Shown piece by piece: positions 36,701-47,794 of a stretch of 64,000 bases of DNA; position 1 is the stretch's first letter, and every line of letters starts with the position of its first letter. Under the pieces are notes generated by a model, which saw nothing but the letters and a program-made list of their open reading frames with translations, had not been told where the DNA came from and did no database searches. The translations under genes were made by a program, and so were the position numbers. Where the stretch lies: NCBI GenBank assembly GCA_026874595.1, contig CM049312.1, positions 52,147,429 to 52,211,428 on the forward strand. The letters run 5' to 3'. Source of the stretch: Sipunculus nudus. Lineage: Eukaryota > Annelida > Sipuncula > Golfingiida > Sipunculidae.

Positions 36701-37097
36701 TAACGATACATTATGTATGTAAAAAAGAAAACAACATTTTGTGGTGATCATTGAAGCGCTTTATTTACTTTCATGTAATTCTTTTTTCAGGAACACGGGT
36801 GCGGGACTTGCCTCGTCTTCCGGTCGTATTGGGGGTATCATGTATCCGTATATTAACTACTTGTCTAAGGTTAACATAGGCCCTATGAGTAAAAAGCTGC
36901 CATTAATTGTATTTGGGTCTCTGGCTGTGGCTGGAGGTTTCTTGGCACTTCCGCTTCCGGAAACGCGCCACAGACCCCTTCCACAAACCATCGAAGATGT
37001 AGAACATTATGAGGAGTTCTGTAACCGAGAAAAGAATAAGAAAGATTTGCCGCTCACCGATATTGACGGCACCAACAGTATCCAACCTCAGATATAA
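31994..37097 (+). CDS. SLC22-family organic ion transporter, 8 exons, 5' partial
   Basis: A major-facilitator solute carrier of the organic cation/anion/zwitterion type, a plasma-membrane protein of usually about 550 residues and 12 TM segments. Exons: 31994-32176, 32488-32718, 33331-33527, 33978-34226, 35359-35493, 35977-36062, 36383-36503, 36791-37097. All introns are GT-AG, phases match at every junction, and the total is 1509 nt (502 residues plus stop). Landmarks: extracellular loop 1 with Cys pairs and three N-glycosylation sequons, WDLVC (62-66), the MFS motif GFFSDKFGRKKS, RDWRHLQLAVSVP, PESVVWLIAKGRYKEAEEIL, YYGLSYN, VGRRWPLCLFHVIGG, and the PET motif LPLPETRHRPLPQTIED near the C-terminus. 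The N-terminal exon with TM1 was not found. Substrate cannot be predicted from sequence alone. Confidence 0.93.
32488..32718 (+). CDS. SLC22-type exon b: TM2-TM4 with MFS signature
   Basis: Acceptor CTGCCAG, donor CAG/GTAACC; 231 nt, phase 0 at both ends. Starts WDLVC and carries the loop 2-3 motif GFFSDKFGRKKS that identifies major-facilitator sugar/organic ion transporters, then two hydrophobic segments ending ILRFFVGALEQ. Other ORFs at 32.49-32.73 kb are frame shadows. Confidence 0.95.
33331..33527 (+). CDS. SLC22-type exon c: TM4-TM6
   Basis: Acceptor TTCTCTTTCAG; 197 nt, ending in phase 2 at a weak-looking donor G/GTCGGT. The alternative donor 4 bases on (GGTACAG) would break the frame into the next exon. 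Encodes GVNITGFIMATELFPP...RDWRHLQLAVSVP...MLWW; the last Trp codon is completed by the next exon. No residues seem to be missing between exons b and c relative to the family. Confidence 0.9.
33732..33790. repeat. (TA)n microsatellite in a transporter intron
   Basis: About 58 bp of uninterrupted TA repeats between exons c and d. Confidence 0.97.
33978..34226 (+). CDS. SLC22-type exon d: large cytoplasmic loop
   Basis: Acceptor TCTATGACAG, donor CCTG/GTACAAAG; 249 nt, phase 2 out. Encodes MIPESVVWLIAKGRYKEAEEIL (PESPRWL-type motif), the polar intracellular loop between TM6 and TM7, and the start of TM7 (ITICVCGTW). The next intron is the one filled with splice-site-derived repeats. Confidence 0.93.
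34227..35358 (+). other. Intron with array of duplicated 3' splice sites
   Basis: This intron runs from donor GTACAAAG to the acceptor TTTGTTTGCTTCAG. The last 820 bp or so is a tandem array (separate entry) whose units each end in a consensus-like acceptor. The last three upstream acceptors lie 48, 96 and 144 bp before the true one, so they keep the reading frame. Confidence 0.85.
34536..35358 (+). repeat. 45/48 bp tandem array derived from the intron/exon boundary
   Basis: Fifteen units of the form GGCTATAAACACCATGGT, then ACTTACAGGTGTTGTG, then TTTGTTTGTTGCAG precede the real exon, which itself begins GGCTATAAACACCATGGT. Units are 45 or 48 bp, both multiples of 3. Four shortened units of about 30 bp (GGCTAAAAGGGGTTG) begin near 34584, 34756, 34926 and 35096, a higher-order period of about 170 bp. 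ORFs in this region (34562-35497 on plus, 35098-35373 on minus) are array translations, and the last plus-strand one runs in frame into the exon. Confidence 0.92.
35359..35493 (+). CDS. SLC22-type exon e: TM7-TM8
   Basis: The true acceptor was chosen because only the copy ending at 35358 is followed by family-like sequence (AINTMVYYGLSYN). 135 nt, phase 2 in and out. The last codon of exon d (TG+G) gives Trp. Ends at MLLMYR, with the Arg codon split before VGRRW. Confidence 0.92.
35977..36062 (+). CDS. SLC22-type exon f: loop 8-9 motif
   Basis: Acceptor ATATTTTCAG, donor ACTG/GTGAGA; 86 nt. Encodes VGRRWPLCLFHVIGG, the second MFS GRR-type loop, and TM9. No ORF longer than 60 codons marks it, so it was found from phase and family pattern. 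Confidence 0.88.
36383..36503 (+). CDS. SLC22-type exon g: TM10
   Basis: Acceptor TTTTCCAACAG, donor GTCAG/GTAAGA; 121 nt, phase 1 in and phase 2 out. Encodes LAMLGKFFINGSFTIIYVYG and PEIYPTVVR, the conserved E-x-Y-P-T-x-x-R segment before TM11. Confidence 0.9.
36791..37097 (+). CDS. SLC22-type exon h: TM11-TM12 and C-terminus
   Basis: Acceptor CTTTTTTCAG; 307 nt with a TAA stop at 37095-37097. Encodes NTGAGLASSSGRIGGIMYPY, LPLIVFGSLAVAGGFLA and LPLPETRHRPLPQTIED, then a hydrophilic cytoplasmic tail. Complete C-terminus. Confidence 0.93.
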
Positions 37098-37799
37098 TCA
37101 ACGGACCCATGCGAACCGTAGAAGCTTTAAGTATCTATGATGTTTAATAATTGTCGACCAAGTCTACGAGATGAAATTCAGGTTGAGTGTATTTGCACGG
37201 CAAATTGTTACCGCTCAATTTTACTAACGTTGGTCATCAGTCAGTGCACGCTGTTGGACGTATAAAGTGGTGTGTTCTACTTTAAGTTATGTTGTTCAGT
37301 CCTGTTTTATCACATCCCTTGTACATATACACCAGCACTTACTCCTAGTCCGTGTGTATTGTATCTAAATCCTGGTCTGAACACTGTATTTTTACATGTA
37401 CATAGTTAATGTATTTACCGCAAGTAGTTACTCCTGTAGGCTAAGCGGCGTTTACTGTACATAAACACTATTCTGCTTCTGTTAACTACGTGCAGTGTCA
37501 GGTAGGCTGATACGTTCACATTAAATGTATTTGCTCATATCCACCAGACATGGCTATTTCCACTGTTACGCATGTTAAAACTCCCCGCCACATTGACTCA
37601 GGAAAACACCGGTTTTTATTCACTCTCGGAAAACTGGTTTAGATTAAACAGTTGCGCGTTATAGATTTGAGTGTTCATATATATTGATCGTACAACCGCA
37701 CACATAAACACTTTTAAATAATAATGCCTTTGGCGTATGTTAACATCAGATGCGGCAAGACGTAGGGTTAGCGCGTGCCTTCACATAAGCGGCGGGGTT
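37098..37799 (+). other. Probable 3' UTR and downstream DNA of the transporter
   Basis: No coding sequence. There is no AATAAA close to the stop. The nearest plausible poly(A) signal is ATTAAA at 37520-37525. The UTR end cannot be fixed. Confidence 0.35.
37520..37525 (+). promoter_or_regulatory. Candidate poly(A) signal ATTAAA
   Basis: First common poly(A) signal variant downstream of the transporter stop (about 420 bp). It is weak evidence in AT-rich DNA; a second ATTAAA lies near 37.64 kb. Confidence 0.2.
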
Positions 37800-38283
37800 A
37801 AGAAAGCCATCCGCATGCGCTAACACAGCTTACGCTGAGACGAAATGCCTGCCTCGCACACTAACACAGCTACGCTAAAACGAAATACCTGCCTCGTACA
37901 CTAACACAGGCTACGCTAAAACGAAATACCTGCCTCGTACACTAACACAGGATACGGCAAGACGAAATACCTGCCACATGCACTGGCACATACTACGGTA
38001 AGACTAAATGCCTGCCATGTCCACTAACACAGGCTACGGTAATACGAAATCCTACCGCGTGCACTAACACAGGTTACGGCAAGACGATTTGCATGCCGCA
38101 TTTACTGACACAGAATACAGCAACACGAAACGCCTTCCGCGCCCACTGGCACAGGCTACGGCAAGACGAAATACTTGCCGTGTACACTAACACAGGCAAT
38201 GGCAAGACGAAATGCCGGCTTGTGCACTGGCACATACTAAGGTAAGACGAAATAATTTCCGCGTGCACTAACACAGTGACCAT
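37800..38283. repeat. Minisatellite, 41-42 bp unit, about 12 copies
   Basis: The unit resembles CACTAACACAGGCTACG, then GCAAGACGAAATACCTGCC, then a variable CGTGTA. Copies diverge strongly (CTAACACAGG versus CTGGCACATA). The minus-strand ORF at 38074-38283 is an artefact. Confidence 0.85.
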
Positions 38284-38731
38284 ACTGGTGCTTCCGCGTG
38301 AAAAACAAAGTTATTGCAGGAATTAAAAGAGTAAAGGTTCGACGGATGCCTCTGTGCAATAATTCTGTTGATATACTATAATATGTTTTGCATTTAAACA
38401 GGCAAATGCACAGTATTACACGAGAAACAGTACGTATGTCTTTATATTTTATGTAAAAATTACTACAGAGAGTACGCGCTTGCAGTTAGCAATTTCCCCA
38501 GTGCAGGAGTTACCACAAACATCACCGTCATTCGACTCTCTCGGATGAAGCGGATGTGCAGTAATGAGCTATGAGTGCGGAGTTTGCGGACAGCAAGTTC
38601 ACATAAAAGGGGCAACAGAAAAGCTAGTGGTTAAGTTGTTGGGCACCAGGGCGGATGGTCTTGCAACCTTCGAACCGGTCCTTTAAAATCAGGACGCGTA
38701 TGACCATCGTCATTCAATAAAAAGTGGCACA
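38284..38731. other. No gene; weak tRNA-like segment
   Basis: At about 38624-38690 the phrases TAGTGGTTAAGTTG and CCTTCGAACCGG are loosely like Pol III A and B boxes. The spacing is plausible, but the B-box match is poor. Confidence 0.25.
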
Positions 38732-39597
38732 CACAGGCCATGGGGTTATCCATGAACAAAAAAACAGTGCCAACAACAGGCCATGAGGTTATCTATGTAC
38801 AATAAACAGTGCCACCAACAGCTATTTGCCATGGCTTTATCCATGTACAATAGAAAGTGCCACCAACAGGCCATGGGGTTATCCATGTACAATAAACAGT
38901 GCCACTAACTTTTTTCCATGTACAATAGACAGTGCCACCAATAGACCATGGGGTTATCCGTGTACAATAGAAAGTGCCACCAACAGGCCATGGGGTTATC
39001 CATGTACCATAGACAGTGCCACCAACAGGCCTTGGGGTTATCCATGTACAATAGACAGTGCCACCAACAGACCATGGGGTTATCCGTGTACAATAGAAAG
39101 TGCCACCAACAGGCCATGGGGTTATCCATGTACAAAAGACAGTGCCACCAACAGGCCATGGGGTTATCCGTGTACAATAGAAAGTGCCACCAACAGGCCA
39201 TGGGGTTATCCATGTACAATAGACAGTGCCACCAACAGGCCATGGGGTTATCCGTGTACAATAGAAACGTGCCACCAACAGGCCGTGGGGTTATCCAAGT
39301 ACAATAGACAGTGCCACCAACAGACCATGGGGTTATCCGTGTACAATAGAAAGTGCCACAAACAGGCCATGGGGTTATCCATGTACAATAGACAGTGCCA
39401 CCAACAGGCCATGGGGTTATCCATGTACAAAAGACAGTGCCACCAACAGACCATGGGGCTATCCATGTACAATAGAAAGTGCCACCAACAGGCCATGGGG
39501 TTATCCATGTACAAAAGACAGTGCCACCAACAGGCCATGGGGTTATCCATGTACAATAGAAACGTGCCACCAACAGGCCATGGGGTTGTCCGGGTTA
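38732..39597. repeat. Minisatellite, 42 bp unit, about 20 copies
   Basis: The unit runs CCACCAACAGGCCATGGGGT, then TATCCATGTACAATAGACAG, then TG. Two versions tend to alternate (CCATGTACAATAGACAGTG and CCGTGTACAATAGAAAGTG), suggesting an 84 bp dimer in part of the array. Since 42 is a multiple of 3 and the unit lacks stops, long ORFs open on both strands (up to 280 and 222 codons). They are repeat shadows. Confidence 0.95.
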
Positions 39598-41870
39598 CTT
39601 GTATATTTGAAATATTTGTGTTGACGTGTTTGTTCAGCACGGTGTTTAGTCCTGAACCACAGTCCTAGCGTAGACCTTTTTTAATGCATGAAAAATAGAT
39701 TTATGCCATTTAACTTAATATGTTTCCCTACAATCTATTTCATTTTCAAAACATACTAGAACGTGTATATATTTAGAGAGCACATCCAACTCACAATTAC
39801 ATTCTTACTGTTAGTAATATTCACGTGTAGAGTGTATGCATCGTAATCTCTGTATTCTATACAATGTCTGTACCTATACTTTTATGTAAGTATAACTTGA
39901 ATGTTTTTACCGTCAGCTAATAAATCTGTTCCGGGGAATCACTGTATTGTTATATAACCAATGGCAACGCAGAAAGTAGCACATCTCGATCATGTTCGTC
40001 TTTCATTAAAAATGTTACACTCGTGTTGCCACGACAACGCTTTCTTTGCGTTATTCCCTACACCAGTTACAGTGACGTATGTATCGTACGTTACCTACAC
40101 GCACTACATGATTACATACCGTATATAACGAGCCACTGTGGATCTACACACTTGGATCTCAACTTGTTCACTCCTCCATGATTGTTTAATTGGAATTTTA
40201 TATATACCCGCAGAACTGTGTGCACAGCCAAGTCAAAATAAGTGGACACTTACCTTAATTATTTTCTGTTTGTGCTGATTTAACAGCTAGACAGCATCCT
40301 GACCACCAATATGGGATTAAAATCATTGTGTCCGGCAGGTGTAAAAAACAGACACCTGTCAGTCTCACGATCCTGACCACTGTTGGGTAAACATCATTAT
40401 GCCCTGTCACGGACAATTTGATAATGTAAATTAACATCCGTGGTAGCAGTTCGGTGTGTAATATACATAAATGTATCTTTATTCATTCATCAAATAATGG
40501 GCTGTGAACAGATATGAGCAAAGCAGGTATATGTGACACACTCGGCTGATACAGTCTATCTGTAATAATCTTGATCGCATTTTGAAATTCTTGAAATTAA
40601 CAAATTCTCTAAAAAGTGAAACACTATTTTCACCGCCGTTATACAGAACACATTTACCGATGTTGAAACAAGGCATAAAAACCTGAGGACAGTAAAGAGG
40701 GCAACCATACACCGGGGTACCATCTTACTAGCAAAATATTCTAAAATATATCCATATTACAATTGAGAAATTGGGAGGAACCAGGACCCATTACAATTTA
40801 AATGGTGGGAAGCACGTGCCCCCGTACATTCCCACGGCTACGTCACTCCTTTAAACTTCCTTTTAAATTAACATCCCAGTGGAGAAGCTGAAGTTCTCGT
40901 GTGTAAGGTTCAAATATTTATGTATACATTGTCTTATTTTCACTATCTCTATTTTTTATATTTACATCATCGGCGACTTTCCAGCTTTCTTTCCACCGTG
41001 TATAAGTAACCCGGGACATTCATTTTGAAATATAAAGAAATACTAAAGCACAACAATTCGTTTCATAAACTTAAAGTTTTCGACAATCACATATTGACAA
41101 AAAAAATTAATGTATTATTAAAACTACGCGAAATCAACAGAAACGGCCAAATTTTAAAGTTTAACTTACCAGCACATGCATTTTGTTGATCATATAGATA
41201 TACAAACAGGAACTTCCGTGCGCAAGGAATTACTGTGAGCAGTTAATATGAGCAATTTAAATTCTGTAAAAAATAAGTAGAGAATATCATGCTGAAACCA
41301 TAATACAAGCAGCGTCAGTGTTATCTTTATCATTTCAGTTATTCTCCTTTAAACTACTGATGAATAACATTTGAATTTTGCTGCTTCCTGCTAAGGTCAT
41401 ATTGAAGGACGTGCAACGTCCTGCTGTAATAGTAGCAAAAGTGCAGTCAAATTACTTGGATTTTGTGATTAATCATCTGTACTGTATTCTTATATGTTCA
41501 TCGACATATACGGTTGTATGAAACAAAGTTGGGGAAAGCAAATAGCAAATGAGAAACTTGCATGGTAAGGAATGCAAGTGTGGGAGGGGGGCTCTTTATT
41601 GCGGGATACCCCAAAACCGTGTTATCGTTCAATTATTCGGCCCATATTCCTATGAGGTTCATTTGTGCGTAAGTTACTGTACATTTGTGAATATTCCTTG
41701 ATGAGGAACGGTTTCTGAATCCGGATCATATGCCGGGTCCAAAATATAATCGATTCTTCATTGACCCGTTCCCGAAATGCTGTGAAAATTTTATGAGTGT
41801 CCGTTCATGATGCTGGAGTTATATTGTAAAAAAAAAAAAACCACATACAAAACTTACGTACACGAACAGG
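39598..41870. other. No gene recognised
   Basis: 2.3 kb of AT-rich sequence with no exon or repeat family identified. A CAGCATCCTGACCACCAATA-like phrase occurs twice near 40.29 and 40.37 kb as a short local duplication. Confidence 0.4.
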
Positions 41871-41879
41871 GTTGAATGC

Positions 41880-43365
41880 ATACCCTCCTCGCGGAGGCAA
41901 AAATGTCCAGCCTGTGAAACAAAGTGCACCAAATCAAAGTGGAAGCCTGGGAAAATCCATTTCCTAATACACTATTATATAATTGTAATATATGAGACGA
42001 TATGTGACTATATGTATCTTTCAATATAACTACCGTTATCCCTCCAGACCCTATGGCCTTTCCTCTTTTCATTTCATTTATGGCTTTCTGTACTTCACAA
42101 GGTGTTATGAGTCCATCAAGCACTGTATCATTTTTTTTAAATATTCCAGAGTATGATTCTTAAACTCTTGATTAATTTCATGTGTTGATGAATTCAAAAG
42201 TTCCTTAAAATGTTTGTACCAACGTACCGGTTCTACTGTTGCAAGAATTTTCTTTTTATTTAAAAATCTCATGTTTTTCCACATGGAATCAGTGTCTTTT
42301 GCACCTATCACCTTTTGCTCCTCTGAGGCTTGGATGATTGCCTTTCCTTTCTTCACATCATTTTTTAAATTTCTGTTTTGTTTGTTAATAATTAAGTAAG
42401 TCGCCATCTGATATTGTACATCTACACTTATTCAAAACTATAATTTTTCATTTTTCCAAAAATTCACATTCTATGTCCCACAATTTTGGGTGCTTTAGTT
42501 TCATGTTGTCTCGGAAGTTTTGTTTATTTCTGTAGGATATATTTTGATAAATACTAACCAATGCCTCACTTGCTTTGTCCGGATATGTTTCTAAAATTTC
42601 AATAAATGTGTTGAAAAGTAACACACATTCTATTTGTTCTAATGATTTTGAAATAGTTGTTTCATCTTCATCAGTCTGATAAAATTTTACAGATTTTGTC
42701 ATTTCGCATATGTGTTCTTTCGAAAGCATTTTCCTTGGTCTGATAATATTAAGTGAACAGCTTAAAGGAAAGTGATCGGACGGATCATCTGATAATACAC
42801 AGGATCCATCTACCTTATGAAGTAGACAGCTACTGACAATTACATAATCAACTACACTGCTACAAAAAGGAGTCAAACACGTAATTAAGTCTCCTAGTAT
42901 ATCTGGTATATCTGTTACATTTACAGTTCTAGCATTAAAATCACCAAGGAAAATTATATTCATCAAATTCTGCTAAAGTATCTACCAATATATTTTTCAG
43001 CCTGTTGATACCATTTATTTCATCTGCATCCACATAGAATGATGAACCTGATGATGCAATATAGCAGCAAACTATGGCCAAATCTTTATCTTCATTAATT
43101 AAGGTACCACCATACCCGTTAATTTCTGTTGCACGTTAACTAAAACCCCTCCTCTCGCTGTACTCTTCCTGACTATTCCTTAACCATAGTATACGTGGAA
43201 TGCATCAGAAAATTCATCATCCGTGGTTGCCCATGTCTCAGTGATACATACAATACTGTGATTATTTATCAACTCTTTAACTTCTACTGATTTAATTTTG
43301 TTCTTAAGTCCATGTGCATTCCATGTTGCTATTTCTGCATTAGCATTTCTGCTAGTGCAGGATTA
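41880..43365 (-). pseudogene. Decayed LINE: endonuclease plus start of reverse transcriptase
   Basis: Minus strand, in order: an exonuclease-endonuclease-phosphatase N-terminus with TWNAHGLKNKIKS and ITETW (about 43340-43230), an in-frame stop and frame changes, the endonuclease C-terminal motifs GDFNAR (near 42940), VDYVIVSS and DPSDHFPLS (about 42870-42760), a linker (42407-42105), then the RT opening EVQKAINEMKRGKAIGSGG (about 42090-42035). It is cut off near 41880, before the YADD catalytic motif. These are standard parts of APE-type non-LTR retrotransposons. Multiple stops and frameshifts show it is old and inactive. It is clearly more decayed than the LINE at 25.6-27.0 kb; the two share no overlapping region to compare. 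Confidence 0.85.
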
Positions 43366-43496
43366 GTTTACATAGGGGGAAAATTAAGTTTCAGTTGAAA
43401 AATATGACAAACAGAAACAGGTTTTCATCCATATGCATGAGGGAAAAAAGTCCTACTGGTTCAAATAATATTAAAGAAGATATGTCTGAAATAATG

Positions 43497-44160
43497 TGTG
43501 CAATCGAAAATCAAGGACTGTAGTCTGTTTGCCATATTTGATTTTGAGCAAGTCGTTTTTCAATAGGTCAGAAGCCCTCATAGGCACCAATGATCCCTGT
43601 GCATTTGAGAAAGATCAAGCATATTGTTGCGAAAGAAAATCAAAGATAGTGCTCTGGTGGCCATATTTGAATTTCGACAGGTCTGCAATTCGATAGAGAT
43701 GGAGCCCTTATAGGTACCGATCATCTCTGTGTAAATGAGATAGATCAAGCTTGTTCTTGTCGAGATATCGTGCTTAAAGGAATATCAGCAATTGTGCTCT
43801 AGGAGCCATATTGGAATTCTGACAGGTCTGTTTTTGGAAAGGGATTGTGTCCGTATAGGCACCAATGATCCCTGAGAAAATGATAAAGATCAAGCATGTT
43901 CTTGTTGAGATATCCGGTGCGAAAGAAAATCACCCATTATGATCTGGTGGCCATATTGGATTCCGACAAGTCTGTCATCTAATAGGTCTCAAGCCCTCGT
44001 ATGTACCGATAATCCCTGTGAATTTGGGAAAGCTGAAGTATGTTGTTGTTTTTGAGTTATCACGTGCGAAAGAAAATCAGCGATTGGGCTGTGGTGGCCA
44101 AATTGGAACTCTGACAGGTCTGTATTTCAATAGGTCTAGAGCCCTCATATGAACAGGAAA
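43497..44160. repeat. Tandem repeat, about 146 bp unit, 4-5 copies
   Basis: Each unit contains a CTGGTGGCCATATTGGA-like core, GACAGGTCTG, AATAGGTC, GAGCCCTCATA, ACCAATGATCCCTGTG, AGAAAGATCAAGC and GAAAGAAAATCA. The core appears in inverse orientation inside the Helentron-like copy 6 (AATCCAATATGGCCACCAGG near 58.63 kb), so the array may derive from a related element. Confidence 0.85.
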
Positions 44161-44883
44161 AGTAGATAGGCAGAGTTCCGAAACATTTTACTGAATAAAT
44201 AACTTGCTATATAGTTAGCTGATTGACAAACATAAATAGTAAGATTATATCCATGTTAGTTCTGCACAATACTTGATAAATAAATACATCCTGCTCCATT
44301 AATCTGGTCGCTTGTTAAACTGAATTAACTTCACTTGAAAGTAAAGTTTTAGCATCAGCAGACTTCTGTATTCCATGTACTGCAAAATAAGGGCCTTGAT
44401 CGAACACTTTTAGATAAGACATTATTTATCAATTATATAATTTATTCATCGGTACCCCCAAAGTAATAGCAGGATCCACCCCTGAAATACCATGAATATT
44501 TCGTGGAACTATTTCTTAAACGAAAGCCAGTGTACAATACTACAACTGTACCAAATTTGGTACTTTTACTACAATTTTTCCATTAGCCGCCGCACTATCA
44601 ATTTAACTTATACATCAATTGCTTATCTTTGGGTAGTACCTATTGGCAGTCCTGAATTTAAGTTAAGATATCCGACCAGACATGTTACAGTTGGTGTGCC
44701 CAGAAAACAAATCCAGAATTATACGCAAAAGTCAGTGACGTGGAAAGCTCCTCCTGGTGCCATTACTGGCTAAGCAAGTGAAAGTGACAAACATGGTCAG
44801 TTTCCATGGCAGGCCGTGATGCAAGACAACCAGGACATGGTAACGGCAAGACATGTCCAAATTACCACCATCAAACATAGTCC
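44161..44883. other. No gene recognised
   Basis: The ORF at 44492-44773 has no family resemblance. Sequence between the 146 bp array and the left arm of the inverted repeat. Confidence 0.4.
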
Positions 44884-45586
44884 ATTGGCTGAGGAGGTTC
44901 CCGTGTGCATGAGATGTGCCCTAAGTTACTCTTTACATTAATGAACTAAACCATGAGACATAACAAAAAAATTAGGGTAGACTTTTGGTCACCCGGCAGT
45001 AACTCAGAAAATGACGTCATTAGCCATGCCCCTGGCTGCTTAAGAAAAGCCCAATTTAGGGGTAGGGGGAATCGTAAACGGCTATATCTTTGGATATACA
45101 AATCACAGAACAATAAATGCCACTTAAATTGTTGATACTTAAGTTATCTACTCAATAAAATTATCAATATGCAAATTAGTTTGATAATGAGGCCACCAGA
45201 GGTCGATAGGTCACGAAAATCTGGAATAAGTGAAAATTTTACATTTCTCGGAAACAGTTGCACTGAGACAACGGAAATGCTCAAATTTACACTTCAAAAG
45301 CATGAAATCACCAGAAATCATATAAGTAAAGGCACTGGTGTACAATTAGTTTTTTTTCCGAAACTGTGAACAAACATTAATTGTAAAATTAAACATATTA
45401 AGCAATTGATGTTTTCTGGCTTATCCATCTTTTAAGTGAAGTCTGTGTGCTGACGTTATCTGTCAGTTATCAACTGTTTTATCATGGTCTTAAATCTTTG
45501 TTTGCGGTTTTTTGTGTACTTTACAAATGTACCCTTAATGGTAGTCAATAAAGGTCAAAGGGTCATTGCAGCAAAAACCAGGTTGA
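44884..45586 (+). repeat. Left arm of a 0.7 kb inverted repeat
   Basis: This aligns along its whole length, with moderate divergence, to the reverse complement of 48007-48700. Shared blocks include GTGTGCATGAGATGTGCCC, AATGACGTCATTA, TTTAGGGGTAGGGG, CTTAAATTGTTGATA and ATTATCAATATGCAAAT. It has no recognisable ORF; the 60-codon ORFs inside are fortuitous. Element class unknown. Confidence 0.8.
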
Positions 45587-47794
45587 AGGAAGAATATATT
45601 GAATAATTCAGTTTTTGACGATTGATGCGCAGCCTACCAAAGAATAACATTCCCATTCTGCTAACAATATCCTTTAACTACAATTATATTTCATGTGAAC
45701 GTCATACGAAGATTAAATAAGGTATTTGAATCATTCAAAGGAAAATATATCTTAACCATTATCAAGAAAAAAGTACAAATAAAGCATTATGTACCTTCCA
45801 TAACTTGTTTTCATTTATCCAGTGGGTTCTCTTTTAATAATGTGGTAAGCTTTATATTCGCGAGGCTGAATTTTCGCGATTTCTTTATTTTGAACTTTTC
45901 TTGAAGGTTTCATTTTTGCAACACCTAAAATAAATAAATTCTAAGTACACCAGTATATTTGTATTTGTTACATGATATAAATTAAACGCACACTATCTCA
46001 TCTTTTCCCTGTTACAGTCGTTATATTATTATAATAATTAATGTGTGTTTGCAATGGCCGGTTCAAATTAGGCTGGTGTTTAACAAACCATGTTTCCAGA
46101 AGTTGAAAACAAATCCATTTGTGCAGATACAATCCCCTCAACAAATCCATATGTGCAGATACATCATCCCCTCTTGTCAATTTAAGTGTATGAGGTATAA
46201 CTTTTTCCCCAATGGATCCATATTCGCGAATATTTCCCATTCGCGAATATCGCAAAATTAAACCCTCGCAAACGAAAAGGCAACCAGAGTAACAGTTCAC
46301 TCTTTTGATAAGAATTAATATCGTGCCTAAACATTGAACAAATTGACCATCATTTTAACATTGCACGAATTCAGTGTTGAACATCCTTCTACACACACCC
46401 GCACAGACACCTGAAACTATGTATGGTCTGCATGACAATAAAGGTTTTCATGATAAAGCCCATAATAAGACACAACAGAATAATGATAGAGAAAAACATG
46501 ATATGTTACATTATGAATGTTTTTGAAGGAGTATATATATGGCTCATCCGCTTATTCACTTTCTATTCAACTATGTATTGTTATGGGGTGACATAAAAAC
46601 GGACCGAACTGTCTCGCTAGTGAAACATGCTTTTCTAGCGAAGCGGTTGGAACGCCGGTCATGTGCGCCACCGATACGGGTTCGAATCTCGGATTGGCTC
46701 AGTATTTTCCTCTGAACAATTTGTCTTCGTAACAATATATATTTGGTTTCCGTTCAGCAATGAAGTTCATCTTACATATGGATAATAGTCTTTAGTGTAA
46801 AATTTCTTACATTAATCTTACTCCAATACCACCCGAACCCACAGTTCTTTAGAATTAATCAAACTATAACAAGTATAATAGTACTAAATATATATCATAA
46901 ATCGGGTAAATTGATGTTATACTTAACTTAAGATTCAATGCAATCAATGCTTAACTAACCATTATATAAATATCCATTAAGATGTTGAAGTATAATTATA
47001 TATAATGCAACCCGCAACTTGAAGCGTGTTGGTTAGTGACGTAATATGCAAGTTAAAGCACTTTTTATTAGATATATTGTAGGCCAAAACTAAAACATGT
47101 AATTGCCCGAAATTTCTACAAAATGTCACCTTTCTCCTGGAGGAAAATGCTTTTTGCAGAGTCTGTTTCTTCATTGTCATACACTTTATATATAAACATA
47201 AATACTATATAACCAATACAATTAGGATGTAGTTAAGAAGTTTTAAACGTTTCAAAATGTTCTGTGTGCAAGGATTCCAAAAGGCATTCAAAAACCAACG
47301 GTTGCATTAAGTAAAATGAATATTAATTAACACACTTTAATAAATTTTAATATTATCCTTTGGCAGGCGGGACGTGGTCAAATTTTTCTTCTCTGTTTTA
47401 TTCATAATTTTACTTGCTTCAAGTTGGTATTCAATGCACTTTTTCTTTAGACGTTTATTGGCCTATTTTATTAGTATTTCATGTAATATGTTAAATGCTA
47501 AAGAACATCAGCAGCAGCCACCTCGTGTACATCAGTGCCTTTACTGATATAAACTCTTATTATTTCATGTTTTTTGTCGTGTATATAGATAGGTGCTCTC
47601 TCATTAGCTGGAAACAAATACCCCTGAAGGACGTATTATTTACACTTACACCAGAGGTTCGTGACATTTTGACATCTGATGACCTAATTTACATAAATGT
47701 TTGCGCAGTGATAGTGGTAATGAATATATAGGAACGTAATATCAACATTTTAATAGGTAATCTACTCTACTGTGTTAGTGTATCTGAAGAAAGT
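45587..47794. other. No gene recognised; spacer of the inverted repeat
   Basis: AT-rich spacer. Apart from a tRNA-like segment near 46.64 kb, nothing was identified. The short ORFs are unsupported. Confidence 0.4.
46630..46702 (+). repeat. tRNA-like / SINE-like Pol III promoter segment
   Basis: CTAGCGAAGCGGTTGG resembles an A box, and GGTTCGAATC, about 45 bp downstream, is a perfect B box. A T-arm of 4 of 5 pairs can be drawn, but no acceptor stem pairs across the ends, so it is not a functional tRNA. A tRNA-derived SINE head is the likely reading. Confidence 0.4.

Noticed and set aside
38793-39668. ORFs of 280 and 222 codons on opposite strands
   Set aside because: The 42 bp tandem unit contains no stops on either strand; the peptide is only the repeat.
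46630-46702. Functional tRNA gene
   Set aside because: A and B boxes can be matched but no acceptor stem forms, so it is kept only as tRNA-like.
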